In this document: piece by piece, positions 52,085-60,960 of the stretch
Layout of the letters: every line of letters begins with the position of its first letter
Numbering within the stretch: position 1 is the first letter of the stretch
Assembly (NCBI GenBank): GCA_025462735.1
Contig: JAOAPC010000022.1
Span: 62,001-126,000, forward strand
Source of the DNA: Acidobacteriaceae bacterium
Lineage (GTDB): Bacteria; Acidobacteriota; Terriglobia; Terriglobales; Acidobacteriaceae
DNA length: 64,000 nt
Reading direction: 5' to 3'
The notes under the pieces: generated by a model
Told to the model about the DNA's origin: nothing
The model's database searches: none
What the model saw: the letters and a program-made list of their open reading frames with translations, nothing else
Made by a program: the position numbers and the translations under genes

Positions 52085-52750
52085 CTAGAGCTTCACTGAA
52101 ACTGACACCCCGTCGCGGATGGGGAGGATTGTAGTGAACAGTTCAGGACTGGCGTACAGCAGACGATTAAACTCGAGGATTGCTTTGGTGGAGGCTTCGG
52201 CAGGCGTTTTCTCTGCGACTTTGCCGCTCCACAAGACGTTATCAGCCACGAACAAGCCGCCTTTGCGCAAACGTGGGAGCGCGACGCGGAATGCGCGAGG
52301 ATAATCTTCCTTATCCACGTCGCAAAAAATTATGTCGAACTGCGCAGTCTGTTCGGAGAGAAGCTCGAGGGCGTCTCCAACTTTTATGGTGATGCGGTTC
52401 GCGACTCCGGCGCGCTCGAAGTATCCACGGGCTTCGGTCGCGTTCTTGCGATCACCGTCGGTGTAAATCACGCGGCCGCCATCGCTGATGGCGCGCGCCC
52501 ACCAAATAGTTGAGTACCCAATTGCCGAGCCCATCTCAAAAATATTCTTTGCACCGGAGATCAGAGCCAACTGGTGGAGAATGCGTCCAACGGCAGGTCC
52601 AACAATCGGAATGTTGCGCTCAGTCGCCTGGGCTTCCATTTCGCTGAGGACCTCATCGCGGGCAGGAAGTATGGAGTAGAGATAATTCTCAACCGACTCA
52701 GAGGTGATTCCGTGCATCAGCCAGCGCGGCTTATCGGGAGTTTGCGGCAT
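52085..52750 (-). CDS. SAM-dependent O-methyltransferase (class I, COMT-like)
   Basis: A 221-residue methyltransferase: NIFEMGSAIGYSTIWWARAI (SAM-binding glycine loop), RVIYTDGDRKNATEARGYFE, FDIIFCDVDKEDYP and GGLFVADNVLWSGKVAE. This is the catechol-O-methyltransferase-like family, which is often metal dependent. The substrate is unknown. The UPF0173 hydrolase ends 32 bases upstream on the same strand, so the two may share a transcript. Confidence 0.86.
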   Translation of the reverse strand: MPQTPDKPRWLMHGITSESVENYLYSILPARDEVLSEMEAQATERNIPIVGPAVGRILHQLALISGAKNIFEMGSAIGYSTIWWARAISDGGRVIYTDGDRKNATEARGYFERAGVANRITIKVGDALELLSEQTAQFDIIFCDVDKEDYPRAFRVALPRLRKGGLFVADNVLWSGKVAEKTPAEASTKAILEFNRLLYASPELFTTILPIRDGVSVSVKL

Positions 52751-52782
52751 GTTGCCTTTCGTCTTCCTCTTTGTCTTGCGTG

Positions 52783-53484
52783 TTACGAAATGGTCTCGCC
52801 AGGCTTCATTTCCACAACTTTGACGCCGTGCACAAGTCTGCTGAGATCGCTTGGCCGGCCAGTCAGCGCAGGAAACGTCGCGAAATGCATGGGAATGACC
52901 GAGTTCGGCTTGAGCAAATTGCAGGCGTAAGCAGCCTCGCGCGGGCCCATGGTGTAATGATCGCCGATCGGCAGCATGGCGATTTCCGGCGAGTATAGCT
53001 CGCGGATGATGGCCATGTCTCCGAACACATTTGTGTCGCCCGCGTGGTAAATCTTGACGCCGTTATCGAACTCGATCACATAGCCGCAGGCTTCGCCACC
53101 ATAAACGTACTGGTCGCCATCTTGAATTCCGCACGAATGATCGGCGTGGACCATGGTGACCTTAATGTCCTCGACCTTTTGCGTGCCTCCCTTGTTCATC
53201 TCGGCGAGTTGCTTCACTCCTTTTTTGCCGAGCCATCCGCAGAGCTCGGGAATGCCCACAACTTTTGGATTGTGCTTCTTTCCAATTTCGACGGCGTCGC
53301 CGATGTGGTCGCCGTGACCATGTGTGCAAAGCATGACGTCAACGGCTTTTACTTCTTTTTCGTTGGGCGGACACGCCGGATTTCCCATTACCCAGGGATC
53401 AATCAGAATTATTTTGCCTTTTGGAGTTTGAATGCTGAAGGTTGCGTGTCCGAGCCAGGTGATCTTGATGCCGTTCAGTTTCAT
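52783..53484 (-). CDS. UPF0173 metal-dependent hydrolase (metallo-beta-lactamase fold)
   Basis: A 233-residue metallo-beta-lactamase-fold hydrolase: ITWLGHATFSIQTPKGKIIL, the zinc motif CTHGHGDHIGDA, VHADHSCGIQDGD, IYHAGDTNVFGDM and a late PMHFATFP. This is the UPF0173 family (YtkL-like). Substrate unknown. Adjacent to the methyltransferase on the same strand. Confidence 0.9.
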   Translation of the reverse strand: MKLNGIKITWLGHATFSIQTPKGKIILIDPWVMGNPACPPNEKEVKAVDVMLCTHGHGDHIGDAVEIGKKHNPKVVGIPELCGWLGKKGVKQLAEMNKGGTQKVEDIKVTMVHADHSCGIQDGDQYVYGGEACGYVIEFDNGVKIYHAGDTNVFGDMAIIRELYSPEIAMLPIGDHYTMGPREAAYACNLLKPNSVIPMHFATFPALTGRPSDLSRLVHGVKVVEMKPGETIS

Positions 53485-53609
53485 ACGGTCGTTCTCTTTC
53501 TAAGAAGTATGGATAAACATTCTAGACGCGCAGAAGAGTCGCTTCAACGCAGCTGCTGCTGGTGACAGTTTTGAGCTGATGGTGAGTGTCAGGGTAAGAT
53601 GTTGCTTCC

Positions 53610-54179
53610 ATGAGCGAGCTCAAGGTCCTGCTTTCGCGACAGCAAATCGCCGAACGAGTGACAGAGATGGCCAAGCAGATCACTGCCGATGCAAAGGGAG
53701 AGCCGCTGCTCTTTGTGGGCGTGCTGAAGGGCGCGGCTATTTTTCTAAGTGATCTGGTGCGGCAGGTAGAAGTGGATGCGACATTTGAATTCATCGCGGT
53801 TTCGACTTATGGCAACCGGCCCACTCCAACTCAGGAGCTGAGACATGCGTGGGACTCGACCGGCGAAGTAAAGCTGACAAAAGATGTAGACCAGTCGCTG
53901 CGCGGAAAGAATGTCATCCTGGTCGAAGATATTCTCGACACCGGGCTAACACTGACATTCCTGAAGCGGCTACTGCAGGGTCATCAACCGAAAAGTTTTC
54001 GCGTGGCGGTGCTGCTTGATAAGCCGTCGCGACGAAAAATGCCGGTGGAAGCAGACTACACGGGCTTCCAGATTCCTGACGAATTTGTTGTCGGATACGG
54101 CCTCGATTATGCGGAGCGATATCGCAATCTCGCGGATATTTGTGTGCTACGAAACGGTACATCCACGAATGAAAATTGA
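53610..54179 (+). CDS. hpt: Hypoxanthine phosphoribosyltransferase
   Basis: Purine salvage enzyme making IMP/GMP from hypoxanthine/guanine and PRPP. The 189-residue protein shows LLFVGVLKGAAIFLSDLVRQ, the PRPP motif NVILVEDILDTGLTLTFL and DFEFVVGYGLDYAERYRNL-like C-terminal residues (PDEFVVGYGLDYAERYRNLA). Monocistronic in appearance, 59 bases before the phosphatase gene. Confidence 0.95.
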   Translation: MSELKVLLSRQQIAERVTEMAKQITADAKGEPLLFVGVLKGAAIFLSDLVRQVEVDATFEFIAVSTYGNRPTPTQELRHAWDSTGEVKLTKDVDQSLRGKNVILVEDILDTGLTLTFLKRLLQGHQPKSFRVAVLLDKPSRRKMPVEADYTGFQIPDEFVVGYGLDYAERYRNLADICVLRNGTSTNEN

Positions 54180-54238
54180 CACCACAATTCCACAGATTTC
54201 TCCGCTGTAATTAGGCGGTCAGACCAGCTCTGACTGCT

Positions 54239-56017
54239 ATGATTAAGGCAGTGGAAATGGCCGCCGTTCAAGTTGAAGCACAATCGCGTATCGAGCCTCT
54301 GCTGCTGGAAGTGGCGGATGTAGTCAACACTACGCTTGACCTCGATACCACGCTGCGCCGAGTGGCGGAGTTAGTCCGCAAGGTCATCGATTATGAGATT
54401 TTCGGCATTCTGCTGCTGAACGAGAAGACGCAAGAGCTGTATTTCCGCTTCAGCGTTGGGCATTCGAGCGAAGTGGCGGAACGCATTCGAGTGAAAGTCG
54501 GCGAGGGAGTAACCGGGGTCGCGGCGCAGCGCGCCGAAGCGGTGCTAGTCGCTGACGTTGCCAAAGATCCGCGGTATATCTCGGCTGTCCCCAATGTGCG
54601 CTCGGAACTGGCGGTTCCTCTGATCGTTAAGAACCGCGTGATCGGCGTGATCGACATTGAGTCCCCGCAGCCTGACCACTTCACAGAAGAACATAAACGG
54701 CTGCTGACGCTGATCGCGTCTCGCATGGCAGTGGGGATTGAGAACGCGCGCCTGTACACACGCATGACGCGGCAGACGAAGACGCTGCAGCTGCTGAATG
54801 AAATTGCGCGTGAGCTCACGTCGATTTTGAACCTGGACGAGCTGCTGAAGAGAGTCGGTGAGTTACTCAGTCAATTGATCGATTTCCAGATGTTCAGCAT
54901 TCTGCTGCTGGATCCGGCGGGAGAAAAATTGCAGCACCGGTTCTCGTTGCGGTTTCAGGAGAACATTCAGTTAAAGCACGACATCCCGACTGGAAACGGA
55001 ATTGTAGGCGCGGCGGTCGAAGAAAGACGCGCGATCCTGATTAGGGACGTGAAAAAAGACCCGCGTTATATTGAGACTAATCCCGAGACGCGCTCGGAGC
55101 TGGCGGTGCCGCTGATCTATAAAGACAAAGTGATTGGCGTGCTGGACCTGGAACACACGAAGAAGGGATTTTTCACTGAGGACCACCACCGGACGATCAC
55201 AACTTTGGCCGCGCAAATTGCAATTGCGATTGAGAATGCGCGATTGTACGAGCAGATTGCACGCCAAGAAGGACGGCTGGAGCGCGACTTGGCGATGGCG
55301 CGCGAGCTGCAGGTCCGGTTGTTGCCGCAATCGCTTCCCCAGCTGGGGCACCTGGAGATTGCGGCGAAGTTTACTCCGGCGCGGACCATTGGCGGCGATC
55401 TATATGACTTTTTGAGTTACTCGCAATCGCGGGTCGGATTGGTGATCGGCGATGTGAGCGGCAAGGGAGCCCCGGCGGCAATCTATGCGGCGCTGGTCGC
55501 CGGAATTTTGCGATCGCATGCTCCCATGGAGCCTGCGCCTGCGGAGATGCTGGCGGCGGTGAACTATTCTCTGGTCGAGCGCCGGATCGATGCGCAGTTC
55601 GTTTCCCTGATCTATTGCATCTGGGATGACGCCAGCCTGACCCTGCAGGTGGCGAACTCGGGACTTCCCCGCCCGGTTTATTGTCACCAAGGCAAGACGC
55701 AGATGATCGAGGCCACCGGGCTTCCGCTCGGACTGTTTGAAGACGCCGAATATGACGAGTTTGTTTTTCAGGCGGAGGCGGATGACATTTTCGTTTTCTT
55801 CAGTGACGGAATTCTCGACGCGACCAACCGGGCTGGTGAACTGTTTGGACGCACTCGCCTGGAGAAGATCATTGCGGAATGCTCAACTCAACCGGCCGAG
55901 TCGATTGTGAAGTCTATCTTCAAAGCCGCGGCGGACCACGCATCTGGCGTGGAAACTTTTGACGATCAGACGGTGGTTGCGATTAAAGTCAAGGGGAGTA
56001 CGCCGAAGCACACGTGA
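54239..56017 (+). CDS. GAF-GAF-PP2C (SpoIIE-type) phosphatase
   Basis: A 592-residue soluble signalling protein with two GAF sensor domains (about residues 20-185 and 190-350, each with a DVAKDPRYI/DVKKDPRYI and RSELAVPLI signature). A coiled linker (RLERDLAMARELQVRLLPQS) and a SpoIIE/RsbU-type phosphatase follow (ARTIGGDLYDF, GLVIGDVSGKGAPAAIYAAL, FFSDGILDATN, DDQTVVAIKV). Such proteins reset anti-sigma partner-switching systems in response to small ligands. No anti-sigma gene is adjacent. Its stop overlaps lysA (GTGA). Confidence 0.92.
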   Translation: MIKAVEMAAVQVEAQSRIEPLLLEVADVVNTTLDLDTTLRRVAELVRKVIDYEIFGILLLNEKTQELYFRFSVGHSSEVAERIRVKVGEGVTGVAAQRAEAVLVADVAKDPRYISAVPNVRSELAVPLIVKNRVIGVIDIESPQPDHFTEEHKRLLTLIASRMAVGIENARLYTRMTRQTKTLQLLNEIARELTSILNLDELLKRVGELLSQLIDFQMFSILLLDPAGEKLQHRFSLRFQENIQLKHDIPTGNGIVGAAVEERRAILIRDVKKDPRYIETNPETRSELAVPLIYKDKVIGVLDLEHTKKGFFTEDHHRTITTLAAQIAIAIENARLYEQIARQEGRLERDLAMARELQVRLLPQSLPQLGHLEIAAKFTPARTIGGDLYDFLSYSQSRVGLVIGDVSGKGAPAAIYAALVAGILRSHAPMEPAPAEMLAAVNYSLVERRIDAQFVSLIYCIWDDASLTLQVANSGLPRPVYCHQGKTQMIEATGLPLGLFEDAEYDEFVFQAEADDIFVFFSDGILDATNRAGELFGRTRLEKIIAECSTQPAESIVKSIFKAAADHASGVETFDDQTVVAIKVKGSTPKHT

Positions 56018-57354
56018 ACCATCCCTCTGAGCGCCCCCCTGGCTTCGTTTACAGCTCGCATGAAGGACCCCTGCGCGAATCTTCGCGAACAGCAACTGAC
56101 AAACGGCGCACAGACACAAGACATCTAAGTTGTGAGCAGGTTCCGTTGACAGGGCTTGCTGAGCGCTTTGGTACGCCGCTTTACGTTTACTCCGCAAAGG
56201 CGATTCGCGAACGCGTTCGGGCCTTCGATGAGGCTTTCGGTGGAGTCCCACATTCGATCTGTTATTCGGTCAAGGCCAATTCAAATCTGAGCATTCTGCG
56301 ACTGCTGGACAAGCTGGGCTGCGGATTTGATGTGGTTTCAGGCGGCGAACTGGAACGAGTGCTGCGCGCGAACAGGCGGGCAGCGAAGAAGGTGGTTTTC
56401 TCCGGAGTGGGGAAGACTGTCGCTGAAATTGATGCGGCGCTCAAGGCTGGCATTCTGCTGTTTAACCTGGAGGGCGCTTCCGAGATGGAAGCGGTCGCGG
56501 CGTGCGCTGCGAAGCGTAAACAGACGGCGCGGATTGCATGGCGCGTGAATCCCGATGTTCCGGCGGATACGCATCCATATATTTCGACTGGGTTGCAGAA
56601 GCACAAGTTCGGCGTGCCGATTGGTGAAGCGCGCGAATTGTATGCCAGAGCTGCGCGATCTAAGCATCTGCAAGTTTCCGGGGTAAGCGTTCACATCGGA
56701 TCGCAGATTACGCAGGTTGCGCCCTTTTCGGCGGCGATGTGGCGGGTTGCGGAACTGGTCAGGCAGTTACAAAGCGATGGTCATAAGATCGAATACGTGG
56801 ATGCCGGTGGCGGGCTGGGCATCGACTACAGCGGGTCACAAGATTTCGCGGCTACAGTCGCGGAGTACGCGCATGCGGTCACGCGACCGCTCCACGATCT
56901 CAACGTTAAAGTATTACTTGAACCTGGGCGGTCGATCGTCGGTGCGGCCGGTGTGCTGCTGACGCGAGTGCTCTACCGCAAGAAAAATGGCGAGAAGAAA
57001 TTTGTGGTGGTGGATGCGGGGATGAATGACTTGATCCGGCCGGCACTCTACCAGGCCGAACATCAGATTGTTCCAGTAGAGGACCGCAAGTCCGGGCCGG
57101 AGATCGTGGATGTTGTTGGTCCGGTTTGCGAGTCAGGTGACTTTTTTGCGCGCGAACGCACGCTGCCGACAGTCAACGAAGGCGAACTACTCGCCATTCT
57201 AGACGTCGGCGCGTACGGAATGGCGCTGGCTTCGAATTACAACACGCGAGCGCGGGCAGCCGAGGTCCTCGTTGATGGAAAGTCGGCTCAGCTGATCCGG
57301 CGGCGTGAAACTATTGCCGATCAGATCCGGCCAGAACTTTTCAAGCGGGCCTGA
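56014..57354 (+). CDS. lysA: Diaminopimelate decarboxylase
   Basis: PLP enzyme for the last step of lysine synthesis (meso-diaminopimelate to lysine). Motifs include YSVKANSNLSIL (PLP Lys), GVSVHIGSQI, DAGGGLGIDY, EPGRSIVGAAG and GPVCESGDFF. The 446-residue protein starts at GTG 56014 overlapping the phosphatase stop. The first 45 residues (RPPGFVYSSHEGPLRESS) are atypical, so a shorter start inside is possible. Overlap with the phosphatase suggests translational coupling, an unusual pairing. Confidence 0.93.
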   Translation: MNHPSERPPGFVYSSHEGPLRESSRTATDKRRTDTRHLSCEQVPLTGLAERFGTPLYVYSAKAIRERVRAFDEAFGGVPHSICYSVKANSNLSILRLLDKLGCGFDVVSGGELERVLRANRRAAKKVVFSGVGKTVAEIDAALKAGILLFNLEGASEMEAVAACAAKRKQTARIAWRVNPDVPADTHPYISTGLQKHKFGVPIGEARELYARAARSKHLQVSGVSVHIGSQITQVAPFSAAMWRVAELVRQLQSDGHKIEYVDAGGGLGIDYSGSQDFAATVAEYAHAVTRPLHDLNVKVLLEPGRSIVGAAGVLLTRVLYRKKNGEKKFVVVDAGMNDLIRPALYQAEHQIVPVEDRKSGPEIVDVVGPVCESGDFFARERTLPTVNEGELLAILDVGAYGMALASNYNTRARAAEVLVDGKSAQLIRRRETIADQIRPELFKRA

Positions 57355-57592
57355 AACCGGCCAGCAACGCCAGCCCACGCAATCTCCAGTGGCAGTCCAC
57401 GTCAAATCCGATTGCACCCAGCTACGCCAATAGAGTTACGTTGTGAGTGAAATGGCGATACTTCACAAAACCTTACTTCCCGACATAACCTCTGACGTTC
57501 CATCACTGAGGGCTGGACACATGGCTGCTTGCGACGTGAGCTGAACAAGAGCAGAATTACTCTCTCCATAAATCTCTTGAGGAGGTTGTGGG

Positions 57593-59264
57593 ATGTTGTC
57601 CACTCTCGTTTTGCACACGGCGGCACTTATCCTGCTCGTACAAAGCTCTGCTGCACCCACTTCGAGGGCAAGTGAGAAGGTCGCTCCTAAATGCATCGTT
57701 TCTGGACGCGTCGTAACTGCTGCTGACGGGACTCCGCTTAAGTCGTCGCGCGTGGCGCTCATGTTGGAGCACCAAGGGCGAGAGCCGCAGGCCTACGCCG
57801 CCATGTCCGGCACCGACGGTCGATTCACGATCAAAGACGTACCTGCCGGCCGTTATCGGTTTATTGCTAGTCACACTGGCTACGTCGACCAGGAATATCA
57901 ATCAACAGGCGGAAACGTGGGCGCGGTTCTTGCGTTACAAGCCGACAGGAAGTAGAGGACATAGTTTTTCGCATGACATTAGCCTCGGTCGTTACGGGCA
58001 GAGTAAATGACGAAGATGGTGATCCCATGTCCTTGATACAAGTTGTTGCTTTACGCAAGCCAGGTAGCGAGGAATTGGAGGAGGAGGAGGAAGGCGGGTT
58101 CCATTCCCGACACGCAGAACTGGTTTCCACGGGAGTGGCGCAGACCGACGATCGCGGACAGTATCGCGTCTTTGGACTCAAGGCAGGAGAGTACTACATC
58201 AAGGCGATAGATGAATATCAACCAATGGGGGGCAAGTCAATGAGAATAATTGGACCTTGCGTCAGGCTCTTGGCAGCCAATACGCTCCCGTCTTCTACCC
58301 AGGCGTGACGCAACTCGGCCAGGCGCAAGTAGTGGCGGTTTCACCAGGAGAAGAGACCCAAGTCGACTTGATTATGCGTCATATCAAGACGGCGCAGATC
58401 TCCGGCCATCTCATTGGTCCGGACGGAGAACCTGCTACCGATGCGTACCTCTATTTGCAAGAGGTACCGGCGGCCAATTTCGGCGGCGTTATTGGTGTGG
58501 GGACTGATGCCAAGGGTGAATTTAAGTTGAACGGCGTGGCTCCGGGTAGCTATGTTTTGCATGCCATGCAAAACTCATCGCTGGACAACACAAACTATCA
58601 CGCAAGCCAAAAGATCGAGGTTGGGAGCGACAATGTCGATTCGATCGTGCTCGCATTGGGCCGGGGTGTTACTTTCGCTGGACGAGTCGAGGTGGCTGGC
58701 CCCGGCACAATGCCCCTCGAGCGCATTTTCATTAACTTGAGCTCGCACGATGACGAAAGCGCAAACGCGTGGACACAAATTAAGAAAGATGGCACCTTTG
58801 TAATACGCGATGTTCCTGACGGTAGCTTCGCGTTTTTAATTAATGGATTGGAGGAAGGCTGGTATGTGAAGTCGGTGCGTCTGGGGGCTGAGGACATCCT
58901 AACTAACGGATTGGAAGTCGAAAAAGGGGAAAGTGCAGGAACAATTCAAGTTATCGTGAGTAACGACGCCGCGCAATTAGACGGATTGGTGACACAAGAT
59001 GACAAGCCTCTGATCGGAGCGCGTGTTCGTGTTGCTCCCGACCCCGAGACTCCCTTCAACCATTTACGGTTGCGAAGTGGTAGCACCGATCAGGGCGGCC
59101 GGTTCTCTTTTTTGGGCATTGCTCCTGGTCACTACCGCATCATCGCAAGAGCTTCGACCTCAGACGGTGAAAAACCTGCCGCTTCCGACCCTGAAACTGT
59201 CACGCTCTCCGGACGCGATCATAAGACGATCCCACTAAAAGTTGTACCGACACAAGCACCGTGA
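57593..59264 (+). pseudogene. Exported carboxypeptidase-regulatory-like protein, broken by two one-base losses
   Basis: Three adjacent frames read as one protein of about 555 residues. It has a signal peptide (MLSTLVLHTAALILLVQSSA) and repeated CarboxypepD-reg-like units (VSGRVVTAADGTPLKSSRVA, VVTGRVNDEDGDPMSLIQVV, ISGHLIGPDGEPATDAYLYL, LDGLVTQDDKPLIGARVRVA). The first break is at GACAGGAAGTAGAGGACATA (57945-57964), where one added G gives DRKVEDIVFRM. The second is in the run of six G at 58227-58232, where a seventh G gives MGGQVNENNW. The third part ends at 59264. Losses at a G run suggest sequencing error or phase-variable slippage. Confidence 0.75.
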
Positions 59265-59327
59265 TCCCCACTGTTCGTTTGAAGTCTCAGAAGGCAAATA
59301 GACCAGAGAGTTCAGTCGTTCAACTTG

Positions 59328-59786
59328 CTAGGTACTGGCTCGTTCAAGCAGCGAGGCGATGAACTCCGCAATAGCGTCCAAACGCTCTCCAGCCATTACA
59401 GGAAAATACGCAAAACGCTTATCGTAGTTCGGGGAGGTACCGACATTTTCGTCGCGGCTCATTCGTGTACAAAACCTGGCATCGGTGGAGTGCGGATCTC
59501 CCCAAATGATTTCGCCGAACTCGCCGTTCGTGCGTACGAGCACGTACACGCCATCGCTGTGCCATGGCAGCTCGCCTTGCATCTCGACACCGAACAGACG
59601 CTGGTAAATAAGAATCTTCACGACGGTTTCGCGCGAATGGCTGGCAGGACGAAACGAATAGCTGCCCTTTTCTGGCACACCCACTCCCCGCCGGAGCCGG
59701 TTTTCTGCAAGACGGAACAGCCGTTCGGCAATTTCCTGAAAGGAAAGTTCGTAATCAACTAAGGGTGCGGTTTTGTACGTTCCCAA
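59328..59786 (-). CDS. Hypothetical protein
   Basis: A 152-residue protein (SFQEIAERLFRLAENRLRRG, RPASHSRETVVKILIYQRLF, GELPWHSDGVYVLVRTNGEF, ERLDAIAEFIASLLERAS). No family recognised. A TTG at 59786 is favoured because AGGAG lies eight bases before it. A GTG at 59795 is in the same frame but too close to the ribosome site. Confidence 0.5.
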   Translation of the reverse strand: MGTYKTAPLVDYELSFQEIAERLFRLAENRLRRGVGVPEKGSYSFRPASHSRETVVKILIYQRLFGVEMQGELPWHSDGVYVLVRTNGEFGEIIWGDPHSTDARFCTRMSRDENVGTSPNYDKRFAYFPVMAGERLDAIAEFIASLLERAST

Positions 59787-59930
59787 TACATTCACTCCTG
59801 ATAGCGCGCTCTCAGTTCAACAAGGTCGTGAAGAAAATATTTGCAGTGCAAAGGCGTAGAAAACGTAGCATCTACTTACATCGTTGAGCGGTTAAGCACC
59901 AAGCTGCTGGGCCGGCACCGACTACTTCAA

Positions 59931-59967
59931 GAAAAAATAAACCGGGCAGGCACCAGGACCCGCCCGG
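59931..59967 (-). terminator. Intrinsic terminator of the candidate small RNA
   Basis: CCGGGC and GCCCGG arms on the minus strand (with GGG inside pairing partly with CC), followed by TTTATTTTTTC. No minus-strand protein ends immediately before it. Confidence 0.65.
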
Positions 59968-60112
59968 ACGTACAACCGCTTGCCAACAGAGAGCGGCGTC
60001 CATGCTCTCGTGGCCGCGGTTTTTCAGCCTTCCCAACACTTCCCATGGGGGCTTGCTGGCTGAAACTGTTATTGGGGGTAGATGTTACCGACTGGTAGGC
60101 GGTTACAATCCT
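59931..60112 (-). ncRNA. Candidate structured small RNA with its own terminator
   Basis: No protein frame. On the minus strand, starting near 60110, the sequence folds into AACCGC/GCGGTT closing arms (60099-60104 with 59974-59979) and a TTTCAGCC...GGCTGAAA hairpin (60065-60058 with 60029-60022). A GAGAGC...GCTCTC hairpin (60009-60004 with 59994-59989) follows. Last is CCGGGC...GCCCGG and TTTATTTTTT (59967-59931), an intrinsic terminator. The total is about 180 bases, 87 bases after the helix-hairpin-helix gene on the same strand. It is not SRP, tmRNA or RNase P by their hallmark sequences. Other identities were not testable. Confidence 0.45.
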
Positions 60113-60198
60113 CGATAAAAAAATAATGCGCAGGCATGGGAAACAACGGGCGGTGTCAGCGTACAGTCAGCATGTCGCGACGTCAGCGAACGATGCGA

Positions 60199-60562
60199 TC
60201 ATTTCTTGACCGTGACCAAGTCTGCAATTTTGTCATACTCAGCCTTGGGTATGATTCGCCGAGTCACTAACTCACTCGCTTGGTTGTAGGGACGGGCCGC
60301 AATCACGCGGTCTGCCTCGGCCGAAGTGACACCCGGAAGGCTCAGCAACTGCTCTTTTGTGGCAGCATTCAAATCCAGTGGCTTATCGCGGCTCCATCCT
60401 TCACGTATGCCCGATGCGACAGCTCTGGCGTCTCTCTTAACTTCCTCCGTTGCTCGCGCGGTTTTCTCTTTAATGTCCTAACGGGTTTTGTTGTTGTGTG
60501 CAGCCCGCGAGCGCGACCAGCAGCAAAATTGAGGGAACATGGCAATGTCTGAAGAAGTCCAT
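60199..60562 (-). pseudogene. Lipoprotein with helix-hairpin-helix (ComEA-like) domain, split by a one-base insertion
   Basis: Read on the minus strand from ATG 60562. MDFFRHCHVPSILLLVALAG then C is a lipoprotein signal with an LAGC lipobox, followed by TQQQNP. The frame then ends at TAA, but the next frame continues DIKEKTARATEEVKRDARAV and the ComEA-like HhH core KPLDLNAATKEQLLSLPGVT, SAEADRVIAARPYNQASELV to a TGA at 60199. Removing one base in CCGTTAGGACATT (about 60474-60486) joins the two. In other bacteria such short HhH lipoproteins are DNA- or peptide-binding and exported. Confidence 0.6.
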
Positions 60563-60960
60563 TTGATTGCCGGTTAAGATGCTGCACACTTTCCGAGTAG
60601 TTGTTCGATTCGGAAATAAGTGTCCCCACTCTCGCCGATTTTGCGAGAACCGGGACCACGAAAGATGTGGCGGGCCAATGAGCTAGGTTCTGAAGAACGA
60701 GACTCTGGTCGCGGAAAGGACATTATTGACCAGAATCCCACTTTTCCCAAAACCAGGGAGAAGTGGGGGCACCCTCAGTTTTATTCACAACGAAAAGTGG
60801 GCCACCCGCCGCTTACACTGACAACTTCGTCAATAAATGAATGGCGATATTTCACCAACTATACAAACTGCGCTACCATGTTCGCCTGCTCGTAACATTA
60901 TGAATCTACTTCCCACCGTAAGCTAAAGGCTTTGCGATCAAATTTGACGGAGGCGCCCTT
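60563..60960. repeat. 398-base intergenic region containing long repeat copy 1
   Basis: 60621-60811 is copy 1 of a roughly 190-base repeat, with copy 2 at 62951-63140. It starts with a TCTCGCCGATTTTGCGAGAA hairpin and ends GAAAAGTGGGCCACCCGCC. At 60833-60857 the ATGGCGATATTTCAC element follows. The region also holds the promoter side of the enolase-family gene. Confidence 0.75.

Noticed and set aside
60120-60590. 90-96-codon frames around 60280-60660
   Set aside because: They are antisense to the helix-hairpin-helix lipoprotein and to the repeat.
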